Source of the DNA: Arctopsyche grandis
Taxonomy: Eukaryota > Arthropoda > Insecta > Trichoptera > Hydropsychidae
Direction of reading: 5' to 3'
DNA length: 64,000 bases
Assembly: GCF_051622035.1 (NCBI RefSeq)
Contig: NC_135359.1
Coordinates: forward strand, 31,463,501 to 31,527,500
Shown here: positions 13,001-25,733 of the stretch, piece by piece
Position numbering within the stretch: position 1 is the stretch's first letter
Layout: each line of letters starts with the position of its first letter
Translations under genes and position numbers: made by a program
Notes under the pieces: model-generated
The model's input: the letters and a program-made list of their open reading frames with translations, nothing else
What the model was told of the DNA's origin: nothing
Database searches by the model: none

Positions 13001-16000
13001 ATTGTTATCACTTATTTTTATTCGACATGTCCAGAATCTCGGAAAAGCAGAATAAACGTATTACGGGCCACTAGTATTTTTAAATATTGTCAAACGCAAA
13101 AGATTATATTTATTGCTTAGCAAGATATGTCTTTAACCTATCCACCGCGTACGACTACTATACATGTCCTAGCGAACATGCCCTCAGCGCGTGAGACACG
13201 CATAGATATCTTGGAAGTTCCAACTTGGTTGAAAATATTACTAAATGTATACTTTACCAAATTCAATAGATGGCAGTAGTCAAAAAAAATTCAATATAGG
13301 CTAAAATAATTTATAAAATATTACAACCTATATTTATAGTCGAAAATGCGATAACAAAATCCGCAAAAAAGCAGCCGCGTACAGGGCATGTTCGCTAAAA
13401 TTGGTGACGCGGGCAAAGGGTTAAGAAAAGTGGATTTATGCCGCTTTCAATTATAACGGCTCACTTCCGGCTTTTCCGACTTTTCCGATGTATGTATGTT
13501 CTACTTAAATCATACATGTAAAGTTTTTTTTAAATATCATGCCTGAATGACCAAGCTTTCATTTATTCACTGAGTTATAAATGATATTGAAATTTAACCA
13601 TTCCGTAAACTTTCTGAGATAAGAGCTTTGTATTATGCAAATTTAACGTTTTTCTTAGAATGATATGATTTTTAGCTCAAAACTTCGTAAGTTTACAAAC
13701 AAAATAAGTATTTAAATATAAACTTAAAAGATTTTCTAAAAAAAAATTGCCTTTTACGTATTTAAAATATACATAATTACTACCCAAAATCACTTAGAAG
13801 TTTATAAATTAGTACTTTCGTTTTAGTTTTTTTTTTTGTCATATTAAGTCATTTTTTTCATTTGTTTTAATCCTAAATTATTAATATGCATTGTTTTCAT
13901 AACGTACTATTTTTTATTTATATATAAAAGCAAAAATGTATCGTTAAATACGTTACAAAGTCGAAAAATATATCAAAAACACGATGCATGACACTCCGTT
14001 TTATGAATGCTAATTTTTTTTAAAACTAATGCAAACACAATTATAATTTAATACAATTTAAAAAGACAACAGTTTTAAAGTATGTATAAACAAAATATTA
14101 ATAAAATATAAAACCGCCTGTTTTATTATTCCAAACTTGAAAGCGCCTATGTACTTGAACAGCTTAGTATAAAACTTTTCGCATTTGCACATGACACGTG
14201 GCCTTAAATATAATCCAATTTAATTACAGGGAGGATTGAAAGCCGTAGTTTGGACCGATTTCATTCAAACTGTGATTACAATATCGGCATGCATAGCAAT
14301 AGTCGTAATTGGCACTCACAACATCGGCGGATTTTCCCACGTCATGAAAACAGCTTACGACGCCGGAAAATTGGATATTTTCAAGTAAGTCAAACTAATT
14401 TGTATTTAATCCATTTATAAACGGTTTCATTTTGTTGTATTTTGGGTTTAATTTTGCAGCATGGATCCTAATCCATTTCAAAGGAATACATTCTGGACTG
14501 TGACTATCGGTATTCTATTCTCTTGGGGTTCCAGCTTGAGCTGTGCACAGTGGTCAGTTCAAAGATTCATGTCGGTGCCGACGATTAGAGATGCTCAAAA
14601 GTGAGTAAATAACATGTTATGTTTGTATCTTTCAGACTGGAGCTTCTTAAAGCTTATTACGGTTTATTTATTTAGGAAATTCAACGAAACATGAAGTACT
14701 TCTGTTTACAAATATAAATATATCAAGGAACCCATAGACCGTTCAGTGGTTCTTTTAAAAGAATGATATGTTTAAAATACGTGTCTTACATACTTTCCAT
14801 ATGTTTGTTTTTAGTTGACATGTGACAAATGATAGGTTGATTTGTAGCCTTTTTAATATAAAAATCATCCTTAACAATACAACCTTATTGTTTAACTTAT
14901 ATACACAATCAAATAATACCTGCTTTAACAGCCCAAGGATCGGTTAACTTTTTTTATTAGGCTCGAAATGTAAATTTCAACATTTGCGTGGGCCCTTTTG
15001 CCGGGCCCATTTCTAACCTAAATATTATGTACATCTATACCAATACCTATGAAACAACTACCTACTGAAATAAAAATGGGAATAAACAAATTTCCGTGAA
15101 TAATATAAACTGAATTGCTTAAAACAATTTTGATAGGAAGATTCATCATCAACCAGCGATCTAAATTTACTTCATACTTTCAAAATAACATTTGAATATA
15201 CTTCGACGATATAGTAAGATTTAAATACACAATTTTAAACAGTTTCAGAATATAAAATCTATTCCTAATCTAGACACATCCATGTATATAGAAATATAGG
15301 ATAGGGGCCCTATATTTCGGGCCCCAAAATCCCGATTTTCGATTAACATTAATTGAAAATATTATGCATTGATAGAGGGGGGGAGCATAGGGGGGCACAC
15401 AGAAACACACACTCAGACACACAGAGCCGCACAAATTTTTCTATATTATGTAAACGTGACCAGTGATCGATTCTGAGTTCGAATTTTCGCATGATCACAA
15501 AACTTTATCTATTGTTATTACTAAAGCCCGGACCCAGAAGGTGCCGCGTATTGTTCAAATGTTGAAAATGCATTGTTAAAGGTTTGCCGAACCTTTTTTA
15601 CAAAGGATTTACAACAATGGAACAATGAGCGGCCCATTGGCTATCCTACCTCTAGTTATTACGTACATATGTATGTACATAGATAAAGTGAAAAGACAGT
15701 CGGTAGAAATTAAGTTAATTGATAGTTTTTTAGTGACTCAGTTTGATGCTCGATTTTTGTTGACCATGTGGATTTTTGGAAAAAATTTTTCGGCTGCGGC
15801 GCTTTTTTCGCTTTCTACATAATTTTTTTTTCAAAAATAAGCTTTTTTTTCATATTTTATAACTCAATAAGGTGTATGCAAAGAATATTTTCCAGTTTTA
15901 TTCCGACATAAAAAAGATTTAAAAAAAAATATATTCAATTTTGCACTCTTACCTAGGACAAGGGTTAAAACGAAATATACAATGTAATTTATGGATCTAT

Positions 16001-19000
16001 TTTTCTTGTACCTAAATTTGTTTATTCCCATTTTTAAAAATTTTATTTATTTTTTACCGTTGATTTTTAGCGTGATGGAAAGAAGAAAATGTTATATGGG
16101 GGGGGGGGGGAGAGGGACAATTTTTTTTAACCCTGGGTGGGCCCCCTATGACTCCTGGCATGCACTGATTTCAGTCCCAGTCCGCCACTGCATACATGTA
16201 TGTTTACTTGAGGTGTGCGTGCATTCGCACGGCACATTTCAGGTATTGTTTCCTAACGCATGCGCGCTTTATGTGTCCATGCGTTGTTGTTTATTTTGTA
16301 CTTCGTTATTTGCAGTGTGGTTTTTTTTATTAGAACAGTGATGTGCGGTTGTTCTTGTGCGATATTCATGAACAACCGTCTCGTCCTCCAACGAAAGGGT
16401 CTTTTAGACTGTATTCATTGGGGGGTTGGTGGCCTCATGTTGAGGGCTTTAAGGGTCAAATTCCTTGGCTTAGTATGTACGATCTTGATTTTTTCCAGGA
16501 TTCTGATCATATACTGGCTTGGAATATCATTTTTGACCGGAATAAGCGTATATGGAGGCCTACTAGCTTACGCCACGTACTACGGATGCGATCCCATCGA
16601 AAGAAAGGTACCAAGTACAACATACTATAAAAGTGATTATTTTTATTTTATTCTCAAAAAAATACCCTACAGGACGTCGGTCCTGCAATTTCGTATATTT
16701 ACGAGGATATCTAATATTTTGTTGAGCGAAAATTTTCCTTTTTGTACGACTTCCCCGTCTGGCTGAATCACTACGAGCCACATCCCCTTCCCAATCCGCC
16801 ATTTTGGCTCGTTTCGTATTTCTCATTTCGTGCAATATGTTTTCAGCTGGTTTCGCGCGCAGATCAAATATTCCCGTATTACGTGCTGGATAAGACAGGA
16901 TATATTCCCGCTTTGCCAGGACTCTTCGTCGCCGGCGTCTTCAGTGCCGCACTCAGGTTATTATTCATTTACATGTCATACATACATAATAACGCGAAAG
17001 TTTAAAAAAAATCACAAACCTTAACCCTTTGAATGCTGACCAACACCGATCGGCATTTTGCCAACAAGTTCACGGAACTGAAAAACGCTGACGGGCGTTG
17101 TTTTTTCAGTATGTAAAAAATAAACAAGAATACTACCCGCTAAGCCTTTCCAGGTAGCATTGAAAAAAAATGCATTGAACATGGGTCGTGTAATCCGTGT
17201 CAATGTTTATAAAGACTGGTTTACACCGGAATTTCTGAATTTATAACCATAGCAGATTTTTTTCGATGGAAATCCCTATAGCTGCTGAGTATTTTAGATT
17301 GTAGCTTGGCATTTAGATTGTGAGCATTACATTTTAACAACAATGAAGAAGATGGAACTAGTTTTGGAAAAATTCATTCATTAATAGACTTATTTTGTTT
17401 ATTTTATATTGTTGCAAGATATATTAGAGAGTCTAAACACACCTTCACAAAACTCGAAATCCTCGGCGGTAGTTATCTAGGGTTTGTTTGGGTTAGCTAC
17501 AATTTTTAAACCTGCTGTCTATTGAATTTCTAAATACTTCTAGGTGGAAATGTTGGCGAAATTTTCAGCGTGGCGGGCTTTCGACAGAAAAGACGTCAGC
17601 ACTCAAAGGGTTAATCCTCAACGTACACTTTTGAAATAATTTTAAATAAAAGTCGGAAATAGTCCTTCAATTCGAAAATTAGTCTACGTTCCAAATTAGA
17701 ATGAACAACTGAAGAACTTCATGGAACGGTTTGTGTGTCCATGTTCGTCCGTGCGCGCCTTGTGTGTTCGTGTTCGTCCGTGCGTGCCTAATCTAAACGC
17801 GGCTTTAGGTACATGTTCAGGGCCTAGAAAAAAAAAAAACATAGTCTCGCATAGTTAATTGTAACATTTTTACATTTTCAGCACTCTGTCGACGACTTTG
17901 AACACTTTAGCCGGCACATTGTACGAAGATTACATCAAAAGGAGAGGTGTTACCGAAGAGAAGGCGCACATTATAATGAAAGTTATCGTTGTAGCGATAG
18001 GCACTTTCTCCGTCGTCATGGTACTTGCCATAGAAAGATTAGGAAAAATCCTTTCTGTAAGTTTGAATTTTCACATTGCCTATATGTACATACGTAGGTA
18101 CTCGTTTCATTTTCCAACGACACTTTGGAGATTTGTACATAAGCATTCGTATTTCGCATTCCGCATTTTGCATTCTAAAATTTCTTACATGAAATATAAT
18201 TAGTGTATTCGTTGAGGTGGTGGTGGCCTCATGTTGAGGGCTTTAGGGGTCGAATTCTTTGGCTTTAATATGTAATATATTGTTGCGTAGGGGTGGGTGG
18301 AGGATCCAAGTAAAAGGCCAAAGTCGTTTCGCAGCATTTATTGGTGATTAAGGAGATACACGCACTGCCAGTGCTCCGTCCAGAATGTCTCGATATCGCC
18401 TAAGTACCGCCTTATAAAGGATAGGTCGCTCAGGGCATCTTCGACGTCCGGTTACTTCCCTATTGTTTAGACATGTACCCGGATATGTATTCCCACGACA
18501 CTCAGTTCCACGCTATCGGTCACTTCTGAGAAGGTACCAATAGCGGCCAATTCAGTGGCCATTGTTTAGCCTACTTGCACTTAGTCTGGAGATAATCCTT
18601 GAAACCAATTATAACGGTCACACAGTCTCTGGGATGCTACTTCGCCTAATCCGATTGCATTTACTCGGCGGTGTACGTAACAATATGAAATTTAATGGTT
18701 CTCATTACATAACACTCAGAATACAGAAGAATCCAAATTATCCTTAATCAACATAGTGCAAGGCCTTAAGTAGCAGACTTAACTATGTATATATGAACTT
18801 AAACTTAAATCAATATGAACATATTTTATTTATTTATTTCAATTTGGGAAGGGCGGCATAGCCGATGGACCCAATTTTACATTTTTACAAAATACCACTA
18901 TCGGGTTGCTCCTGAGGGACATACATACATATGTACTTACTATATATGGTATTAAACTTCTACGTACATACATTTATAGATTTTAAATTTCGATATCATG

Positions 19001-21585
19001 TTCAAATAATGGTGACATGTGAGTAGAATGGATTTTGCCAATTTGATGACGAGCCAGCCGTTTCAACAATTATCATCAGGGCCGCGGCTACCACATGTAC
19101 AAGTATGAGCAACGCACACAGGCGGCCGAAATATAAAGGCGCCGAAAGAAATGAGAGTCGAAAAATATATATATTCTGTGTCAGCTAAAAAACAAGTCTT
19201 GAGAAAAATAACTATAATAATAATGAATATTGGCGACTGATTGCTAGCCTAAAAACAGTCAATTTTAGGATTCAAACGAAATTTTCACCCCGAATTCATA
19301 TGATTTATACAAATGCTGATAAAATTGAAGAGCGGCCGATTTAAGTTTGCACACAGGTGGCAGAACTCCTAGGCGCGGCCCCGATCATCATCCTCATCAT
19401 CTACAGCCACTCATCATCCACTGCTGGATGAAGGCCTCTCCTACACGCTTCCACTCGTCTCTGTTTTGTGCAACTATCATCCATCTCACCCCACACACTT
19501 TCCTAATTTCTTCTACCCATCTTCCCTGCGGTCTTCCTTTTACCCTTTTGCATTCTCTCGGGTACCATTCTAGCACTTATTTTGTCCACCTTTCGTCCAT
19601 TCTTCTAGCCATGTGGCCCGACTATTGCCATTTTAATCTCTTCACTATACCTACTACTCTTGTCATACTTCTCACCCACATATTCCGTTTCCTGTCTTTC
19701 CTCGTTATGCCGAATATATGTACAACGTTCCATACTTTTTTCAGTACATTGGACTTTGTGTAGCGACTTGAAGTTCAATGTCCAAGTCTCACATCCATAC
19801 GTCATCACTGGCAAAACACATTGACCGAAGATCTTTTTATTCAGGCAAAGAAATCAGATAAATTGGCAAACTCTGCTAGAAAGCGAACTCACAAATATCC
19901 AAATCTGAAGCGCTACAGATAATACTCCCAATAAATTATTTTCAATCTAGATCAACTCACCCGGCAACCTCTCGTATGGTGACTTGAATATTCTTGAGCT
20001 TTAGGGAAATGTGGGTAGATCGCTTTTGATCGATTCAATGGAACTCAAAACACCATGTTTTCCAACTGTGATAGATCTAGAAACCACCCTTATCTAATTG
20101 TTATTGCATCTTCAGGCGCTTTCGTGCAGCCTCGAGATTAAAGTTTTCGTACAATTGTCAATTTGATAACTTCAATATTGTATTTATTTGCTGCCCAAAT
20201 CTTCAACTAGCATATGTACATATATGCAAAATATATTAATTAATGTCGTGCATACAATCAAAGCTTACTCGTGTTTTTGTTTCTCACATCATTTATCATA
20301 TTTTTGGCTTTACCAAACTATGTAGGTTCAGTGTACATAATTCAAATTTCAATCAGCTGTTCCAATACACAAAATATCATAAATAATGGACATTACTTAG
20401 CCACATTCTTACATTGATTCAACGGGTTTGGTGCAAACGATCGACAAGCGCCAGACAGACTGAACCACAGATTAACTGGATGACTGCTTTAAACGCAATT
20501 CTCGACTTCACGAATGATAGATTGCACATCAGATGACGAGTAACCTTTCGATGTGCACAGATGCAATTATTAAAATGGTAATTATTAAAATTGAGTTGGA
20601 TTTTTCTGGCGAGTTTAATAAGACAAAATTCAGAACTAAAGTATCAGAAGCACAGAACGTATACAGGGTAGGTATGTCAGGACTTCGGGTAGATTTCGCT
20701 TAGTGTAAGTGTGAGCAGTGCGCATGCATAAGGTACACGTGTCGTTAATCTGTGGTTCAGTCTGTCTGGCGCTTGTCGATCGTTTGCACCGCATCGTGAT
20801 TCAACCTACCTATCTTCATTACTTTCAGTTCTTTCCACTATGGATTAGAACCACCGGATGAATACCCTTCCCAAAACACCATACATAACAGACAAGAAAT
20901 GTTTCCATAGTGTAATAACTACGTACATATGTACATAGATATGTCCATTCGAAATCATGTATATACTCAGTACCAAAATATAAATTGTTTCAGGCTAGTT
21001 ATGTAATATCTGGTGTAACCGGAGCACCAGTTTTTGCCCTATTCTTCATGGGTATGTTAATACCCAAGACAAATGCCAAGGGCGCACTAACGGGGGCTTT
21101 CACGGGCATGATATTGCTGTTGTGGATAGCCATCGGCTCCAGCTTAACAGACATCAACCACAAACACCACGACATATACCCGGTGAACACTTGCTCTGAC
21201 ACCAAATTATTCCGAAAGTTTACCAACTCGTCAATGGAGTTAGTACAATTCAACATCATACAAAATATAAGTATATATTATATTAAGAGTTAATAATAAA
21301 TTGATTTTAAATTATTGCAGAGATGAAGAGATGGCTGGAGTGAATGAAGAGGATGTATTCTTTCTATACAAATTGTCTTATTTGTTGTATATAGCCTTGG
21401 GTACCTCGGTGGCTGTAGTCGTAGGCGTCGTCGTCAGTTACATCACGGGTCCTACGGATCTCTTAACTTTAGATCCCAATTTGATCTCGCCACCGATAAG
21501 GAGATTCTTGCCGAAGAAAATCGTCGAAGAGTGTCAGAAAGCTCAAGAAGAAAAGCTCGTAGTGAAAAAAAGTGGTTATATTTAG
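10082..21585 (+). CDS. SLC5-family sodium-coupled solute transporter (SMCT/SMVT-like)
   Basis: This is a complete 11-exon gene encoding 588 residues. Coding exons are 10082-10302, 12258-12417, 12541-12658, 12751-12818, 14230-14384, 14460-14600, 16499-16607, 16847-16956, 17882-18056, 20994-21238 and 21321-21585. Every junction is GT/AG and all phases match. Family evidence in order: YLLGGKTMKVLPVGFSLVAS then SGITLIGVPSEVY; YTMIGGLKAVVWTDFIQ (the sodium:solute symporter signature region); CAQWSVQRFMS; YYGCDP; LPGLFVAGVFSAALSTLSTT; GAPVFALFFMGMLIPKTNAKG. About 13 hydrophobic segments are visible and the length is normal for the family. Relatives move sodium together with small monocarboxylates or vitamins across the plasma membrane; the substrate here cannot be read. 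Introns 1, 4, 8 and 9 are swollen by MITEs, a SINE, a solo LTR and LINE debris. It is convergent with the coronin gene. Confidence 0.93.
10548..10817. mobile_element. Inverted-repeat MITE in transporter intron 1
   Basis: Two arms of about 57 bp (TACATGGTACTGTCTTTTCA... and its inverted partner ending GACGGTAACATGTA) match at roughly four bases in five. A second, inner inverted repeat (TATCCTTGCTTGACA and its complement) lies between them, so the whole element can fold into a hairpin. Confidence 0.6.
11038..12207 (+). mobile_element. tRNA-derived SINE, split by two nested insertions
   Basis: The head carries pol III-like boxes: TAGCTCGGTCGTTAAGC (A-box region) and GGTTCGATCCC (B box). The conserved body has TTTCCTATCAGAGTTTGCC, and the tail ends in GGCCAGAAAGGCGCATTGGG and CCTTCCTGGTAT before an A-rich end. 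A Harbinger-type MITE (11074-11248) interrupts the tRNA-like head. About 565 bp of other repeat (about 11405-11970) interrupts the body; part of that insert (11810-11975) recurs at 45130-45320. Confidence 0.75.
11074..11248. mobile_element. PIF/Harbinger-type MITE nested in the SINE
   Basis: The inverted ends are GGGCCAGGCCGCACCGTGC and GGGCCGGGCCACACCGTGC, flanked by TAA on both sides (11071-11073, 11249-11251). A 3-bp TWA target and ends starting GGG are typical of the PIF/Harbinger superfamily. The 175-bp interior has no ORF. Confidence 0.7.
12924..13462. mobile_element. Second GAGCCGTTATA MITE, interrupted
   Basis: The ends (AAGCGGTTATATTTGAAAGT and, inverted, GAGCCGTTATAATTGAAAGC) and interior match 8962-9196. 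A TTAA-targeting MITE sits inside it at 13137-13420. It lies in intron 4 of the transporter. Confidence 0.55.
13137..13420. mobile_element. TTAA MITE family 1, shortened diverged copy
   Basis: TTAA lies on both sides (13133-13136, 13421-13424). The right end GACGCGGGCAAAGGG and the inner block CGAACATGCCC...GGGCATGTTCGCTA are recognisable against the copies at 23177, 29750 and 44406, but most of the left side has diverged or been lost. Confidence 0.55.
13470..14229. other. Intron 4 remainder, AT-rich
   Basis: This is very AT-rich intron DNA with long A and T runs. I see no repeat ends, ORF or RNA gene in it. Confidence 0.4.
15330..15535. repeat. Dispersed repeat fragment in intron 6
   Basis: The end block CGAATTTTCGCATGATCACA AAACTTTATCTATTGTTA (split here for length) recurs at 28738-28780 and 59640-59680. 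Together with the acttccggt blocks elsewhere it seems to be the 3' part of one dispersed family. Confidence 0.45.
17025..17610. mobile_element. TTAA MITE family 2 (piggyBac-type)
   Basis: The 16-bp inverted ends CCCTTTGAATGCTGAC and CCCTTTGAGTGCTGAC differ at one base. TTAA lies at both borders (17021-17024, 17611-17614). The interior of 586 bp has no transposase ORF. It is in intron 8 of the transporter. Its first bases resemble family 1 (CCCTTTG), which suggests related transposases. Confidence 0.75.
18281..18682 (-). mobile_element. Solo LTR in transporter intron 9
   Basis: On the plus strand it runs from TGTTGCGTAGGGGTGGGTGG to GGCGGTGTACGTAACA, with ATAT on both sides (18277-18280, 18683-18686). 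Read on the minus strand it has an AATAAA signal followed by the GGATCC block. No internal region remains. Confidence 0.8.
19380..19830 (-). mobile_element. LINE ORF2 C-terminal fragment
   Basis: The minus strand reads PVMTYGCETWTLN and then, with frame breaks, the tail blocks GHMARRMDERWTK, EWYPRECKRVKGRPQGRW and QNRDEWKRVGEAF. These are the usual end of endonuclease-type LINE ORF2 proteins. It is broken by stops. SINE fragments flank it (about 19017-19090 and 19838-19990, minus strand). Confidence 0.65.
20424..20796. mobile_element. MITE with 46-bp inverted ends and 9-bp target repeat
   Basis: The ends beginning GGTGCAAACGATCGACAAGC match their inverted partners over about 46 bp. The direct repeat TGATTCAAC lies at 20415-20423 and 20797-20805. 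A second copy is at 34132-34505. A duplication of 8-9 bp fits hAT- or MULE-type transposases, but the superfamily is not certain. Confidence 0.7.
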
Positions 21586-21768
21586 ATTACGATCTTAACA
21601 GAAAGACTACTCACACAGTTCAGTTCAATGAACTACTTCTTTATACTTTTTTTAATGTGTTATTTTGACTGTATATACATACATAATGTAAATAAGTGTA
21701 AATTAACTTATTATTAATTAGTTATTGTATGTACATACGTACACATGAGCAGTATGTATGTACTTTCA

Positions 21769-21774
21769 ATTAAA
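21769..21774 (+). terminator. Probable polyadenylation signal of the transporter
   Basis: ATTAAA lies 184 bp after the stop codon, followed by a T/G-containing stretch. It is the first good signal downstream of the transporter stop on this strand. Confidence 0.45.
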
Positions 21775-21878
21775 GGCATTTGAGTCTAATATATAACTCA
21801 CAACATGTACATTTTTTATTGATTTATTTTAATTCATTTTATTGAAGTAAATCCAAATAAACTCCAATTTTATTCAAG

Positions 21879-21986
21879 TAAATCCGATTATAGTCGACTA
21901 AAACGCGATTAAAACCGACTAAATCCGATTATAGTCGATTAAAACCGACTAAATCCGATTATAGTCGACTAAAACCCGATTAAAAC
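21879..21986. repeat. Short tandem array of a CGATTATAGTCGACTAAA unit
   Basis: Interleaved units AAATCCGATTATAGTCGA and CTAAAACGCGATTAAAACCG repeat about three times with small changes. Many units contain a GTCGAC or near-palindromic core. Confidence 0.65.
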
Positions 21987-22269
21987 CGGTTGTTTCCTCC
22001 ATCTCATACTTTCTTATCAAATTGATTTTTTTGTGTATGTAATTAATACACATACACTATGCAAATACTTACTTATTTATTTATTACTATTTATTATTCA
22101 ATAATTGAATCAATGATTTATCGAATATCTAATCGGTATCTGGCAATCTTAACAGTAGCCAAAAGCAATAGCAGATAAAGCTGGACGTGGCAGGGAACTG
22201 GTGAACAATGAAGATCGATCAAATATGCAAAAGGGGACTATCCAAGTCCGTCAGAGTGCATGTACGCAA

Positions 22270-22855
22270 AATATGACTAGTGTCTCACCAACATGATTCA
22301 TTCGTTGAAGATTGATAGAATCCAAAAACAGTTTCTCAGGTATCTTTATATGAAATTGTATGGTCATTATCCTTGGCCATAATATCCTAGTGCTTTCCTA
22401 TTAGAGGCATTAGGCTTCAACTCATTAGAGTCACGCCGTGTTTTGTTTCTGGGAAAGCATTTTTCAAGCTATTAAAAGGGTTAGTACACAATCCCCATGT
22501 TCTTAAAGAATTTCAGTTTTATACACCTAGTAAGTTCAGGGACCTGATGAACGTGTTTTGTTTTCTCCTCCTGTGGCTCGCACAAATATGTTGGCAACGT
22601 CTCCAATATCTAGAGCGACATATCTGATCAACCAGGTTGCTGGTGAAATTGACCTGTTTAATGTAAGCTGCGCTGAACTGGTTGAGTATTTGTGGAGCAA
22701 CGCCCGTAGTTGATTTTATCAATTATAAATATCATCGAGCACGGATGTTTTATATACCTTTATTTGTGTTATGATTGTGTGCCTGGTCACAGTGACGCGT
22801 TAGAGTACTGTGTAATGTAACTGTGACTAATATGTTAAAAATAAAAATAAATTAG
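22270..22855 (+). mobile_element. Jockey-like LINE 3' end
   Basis: Translation with frame breaks gives DRIQKQFLRYLYMKLYGHYP, FLLEALGFNSLESRR and FYTPSKFRDLMNV, the same C-terminal domain as at 1-920. The 3' UTR ends CCTGGTCACAGTGACGCGTT AGAGTACTGTGTAATG and an A-rich tail. That terminal block is shared with the SINE at 45540-45955. Confidence 0.7.
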
Positions 22856-23176
22856 TCATCTCCCTATCAACACGACCGTAAAATATCACGTTAAGTTAGG
22901 AGGAAACGCATCGGAAGGTCGCGGGCTCACTTAAGATATATTCATACTATAAGACAGAAATAAAACCATTATTTATATAATATTTTGTGTATTATTTTTT
23001 AAATCTAACATTATAAAATGAAAATTGTGTGGTTATCTAAAATAACCTGAAACCGAAAAGTAAAAATCGTTTATGACTGGTGGTTGAAAACTGCACATAG
23101 CAGTATATTATATTTATATTATAGAATGCCAGATATCGGTTATGAATGCCTCCAAACGCTTGTATATAATCTTTAA

Positions 23177-23662
23177 CCGTTTGCCCGCGACCGTCTTCTA
23201 TGGAAGCTTTGCGCGACAAGTTTGTAGCGCGGCTGTCTTCCATAGAATTTCTGAACTTTGCACGGGATTTTGAGCCTTATGTGCGCCTATTTCAACTGTT
23301 TTAAGGTTCAAAATTGGTTGAATATATTACTGAGATGAATGCCATCTATTCAATTTGCTTAAAATGAATATATACCAGTCAAAAATTAGTTTTTTGTGGA
23401 TCCATTATGAAACCTCGTTTATGTGACGTCACGTCTTCATACATTTATGAAGAATGATTATTTGACAATTAATCCAAAACTACGAGATATATTATGTATT
23501 TTATTGTTTACAATAATACTTTATGTGTTAATTAACATATCTGGTTACTTGAGTAAATATTAAAATCTGTATTTAAGGTCGAAAACTCGATTGCCAAATT
23601 CGCGAAAAAGGTGCCGCCGCGTTCAGGGCTTGTTCGCTATATTTATTGCCGCGGGCAAAGGG
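23177..23662. mobile_element. TTAA MITE family 1 (piggyBac-type), intact ends
   Basis: It runs from CCGTTTGCCCGCG to CCGCGGGCAAAGGG with TTAA at both borders (23173-23176, 23663-23666). The 486-bp element is the reverse complement of the copies at 29750-30250 and 44406-44889. It has no ORF. Confidence 0.8.
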
Positions 23663-24261
23663 TTAAAAAGCAGCTTTAAAAGGAATCTGAAAATACATAT
23701 ATATATTATAATAATAGTTTAATGATGTAGCGAAAAACAAAGCCGACAAAAAATAAAAATAAAATAAATAAATAAGCATAGAGTACATTTATTGCAGTGC
23801 TATTTATTTATCTTCATTACATATTTCAAGTTCCAAAAAACACTTTTCAAGAAACCAAAGCGGAAGCGACACCAAATACACTATAAAAGTACAAAAAGAT
23901 CATTCTTTTTTTCATATTACTCTATTTAATTACAAATATCAAAGATAATACTCTACATACATAGTTTTTGTTTGTTTTGTGTTTAAGTATCGTAGCCTCT
24001 GGATTTGTAACACTTACACAAGAGTCTATCGTGAAGAATAATACACTCGGGGAAGATATAAATATAACACGCATCGACTAATCCATTCCCTGATATGATG
24101 ATATACGGCCGCACACGTTTTAACCCTCTTATACCCTACTCAATATACAAAAGGAAAAATCATACGCTACGTGGAAGATTCAATATGTACACCATAATAT
24201 AATAAGATAAATTGAACAATACAGACAATGATTGGAGAATTATGTGTAATTATACCGTACG

Positions 24262-24290
<29 letters not shown>
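24262..24290. repeat. (CA)n microsatellite
   Basis: An uninterrupted run of CA dinucleotides of about 29 bp. Confidence 0.9.
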
Positions 24291-24293
<3 letters not shown>

Positions 24294-25127
24294 AACACAC
24301 ATCTCGTATCGGAATGTTCGTTTTAAAAACTTCACACTATACAAAAATGGCAATATTGGTGATAAAAAGCGTACAGATCGTTCAAAATATCTTTTGATTT
24401 TTATTTCGTTCATATTTCAATGGTTTTTCGATACACACCCGAGACTAGAAAACGTGTACAATCGACGCCGTCGCGATGACCTGACAATTTGGACTCGTCA
24501 AATCAAGACGGTCTCGATCGGACACATAAAAAATCAAATCCAAACAAACATCAGCACAGAGAACAGATTAATTCTTATTGTTATCGTAATCAAATGCGGC
24601 TGTGCAACATTTGTGCAAGTAAAAAAACTATTTTTGTAAATTTGTCACCATTATTTTGGACCACATTGGTTTGAGCGTCTTTGTGTTTCGATGAAAAACA
24701 AATAAAGTGTAATTAATAAATTGAATAATAATAATTAAAAAAAAAAAAACAAAGCAACGAATGATAGGAAAAGCTAACATACTTATATAGCAATGGCACA
24801 AGCAAAATCATGACGATTAGAGATACGTGTAAAAAATTAACACATTCACGCTTTTATTATTTTTAATACTCATTTGAAGCTGTATTCTCCGAATAGACAC
24901 CCGTTTGATGCATAAAATTAAATAAATAAATGCAAAAAACTGACCAAAAACATACATATAATAAAACCACGTATCCCCAACGATAATATACGTACGTATG
25001 TATTTATATATATATATATATAAATATTTATTCATAAGAGTATTTTTATCGTATCAAAAAAACATAAATATACGTGTGATAAACTTATTTTGAGCAATGG
25101 GATGTATACTGATTGTTTTCAAAATTG

Positions 25128-25158
<31 letters not shown>

Positions 25159-25733
25159 AATATAATGTTACAAAATATTTTACTATATTATTATTAGTAG
25201 TATAATAATTATCAATAACTACACAAGTGAAATTTTATTTTATTCTACATCAGTATTAATTTACCACAAAAAAAAATAAAAAAAAACAAGATTAATAATA
25301 CAGACACTCATATATTTCTAAACACATATTTCGTGTCATATCGCTTTCAAGTTTGAGATATGTTCATTATTTATTGAGTTGCATATCTCATTGTATAGAA
25401 AAACAATAAAAAAAAAATTGTTCAAGACTTGTATAATATATTGCAATAAAATTTTACATTATGCTCGCTTTAAATAGACGTTCAAAAATAATAAAATCGT
25501 TTAATTATGTATATAAAAAAATATTAATATTCACACAAAAAAAAAAACCTATCGAATTATCACCAGAAAATAATAATAATAAATGGTTAATTTATTTATG
25601 TATTTATTTAAAATGATAATCACTGCTTCGTATGTATGTATGTTTAATATTGCAATAGCATTTAGTAAAAAAATTATCACAATAATCTCACTCTTGGTAT
25701 TTTTCGTGAGGCGTTGATGTTTAATAATATAAT

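Noticed and set aside
16260-16766. 168-residue ORF covering transporter exon 7
   Set aside because: Only the segment 16499-16607 matches the family; the rest is intron read through without stops.
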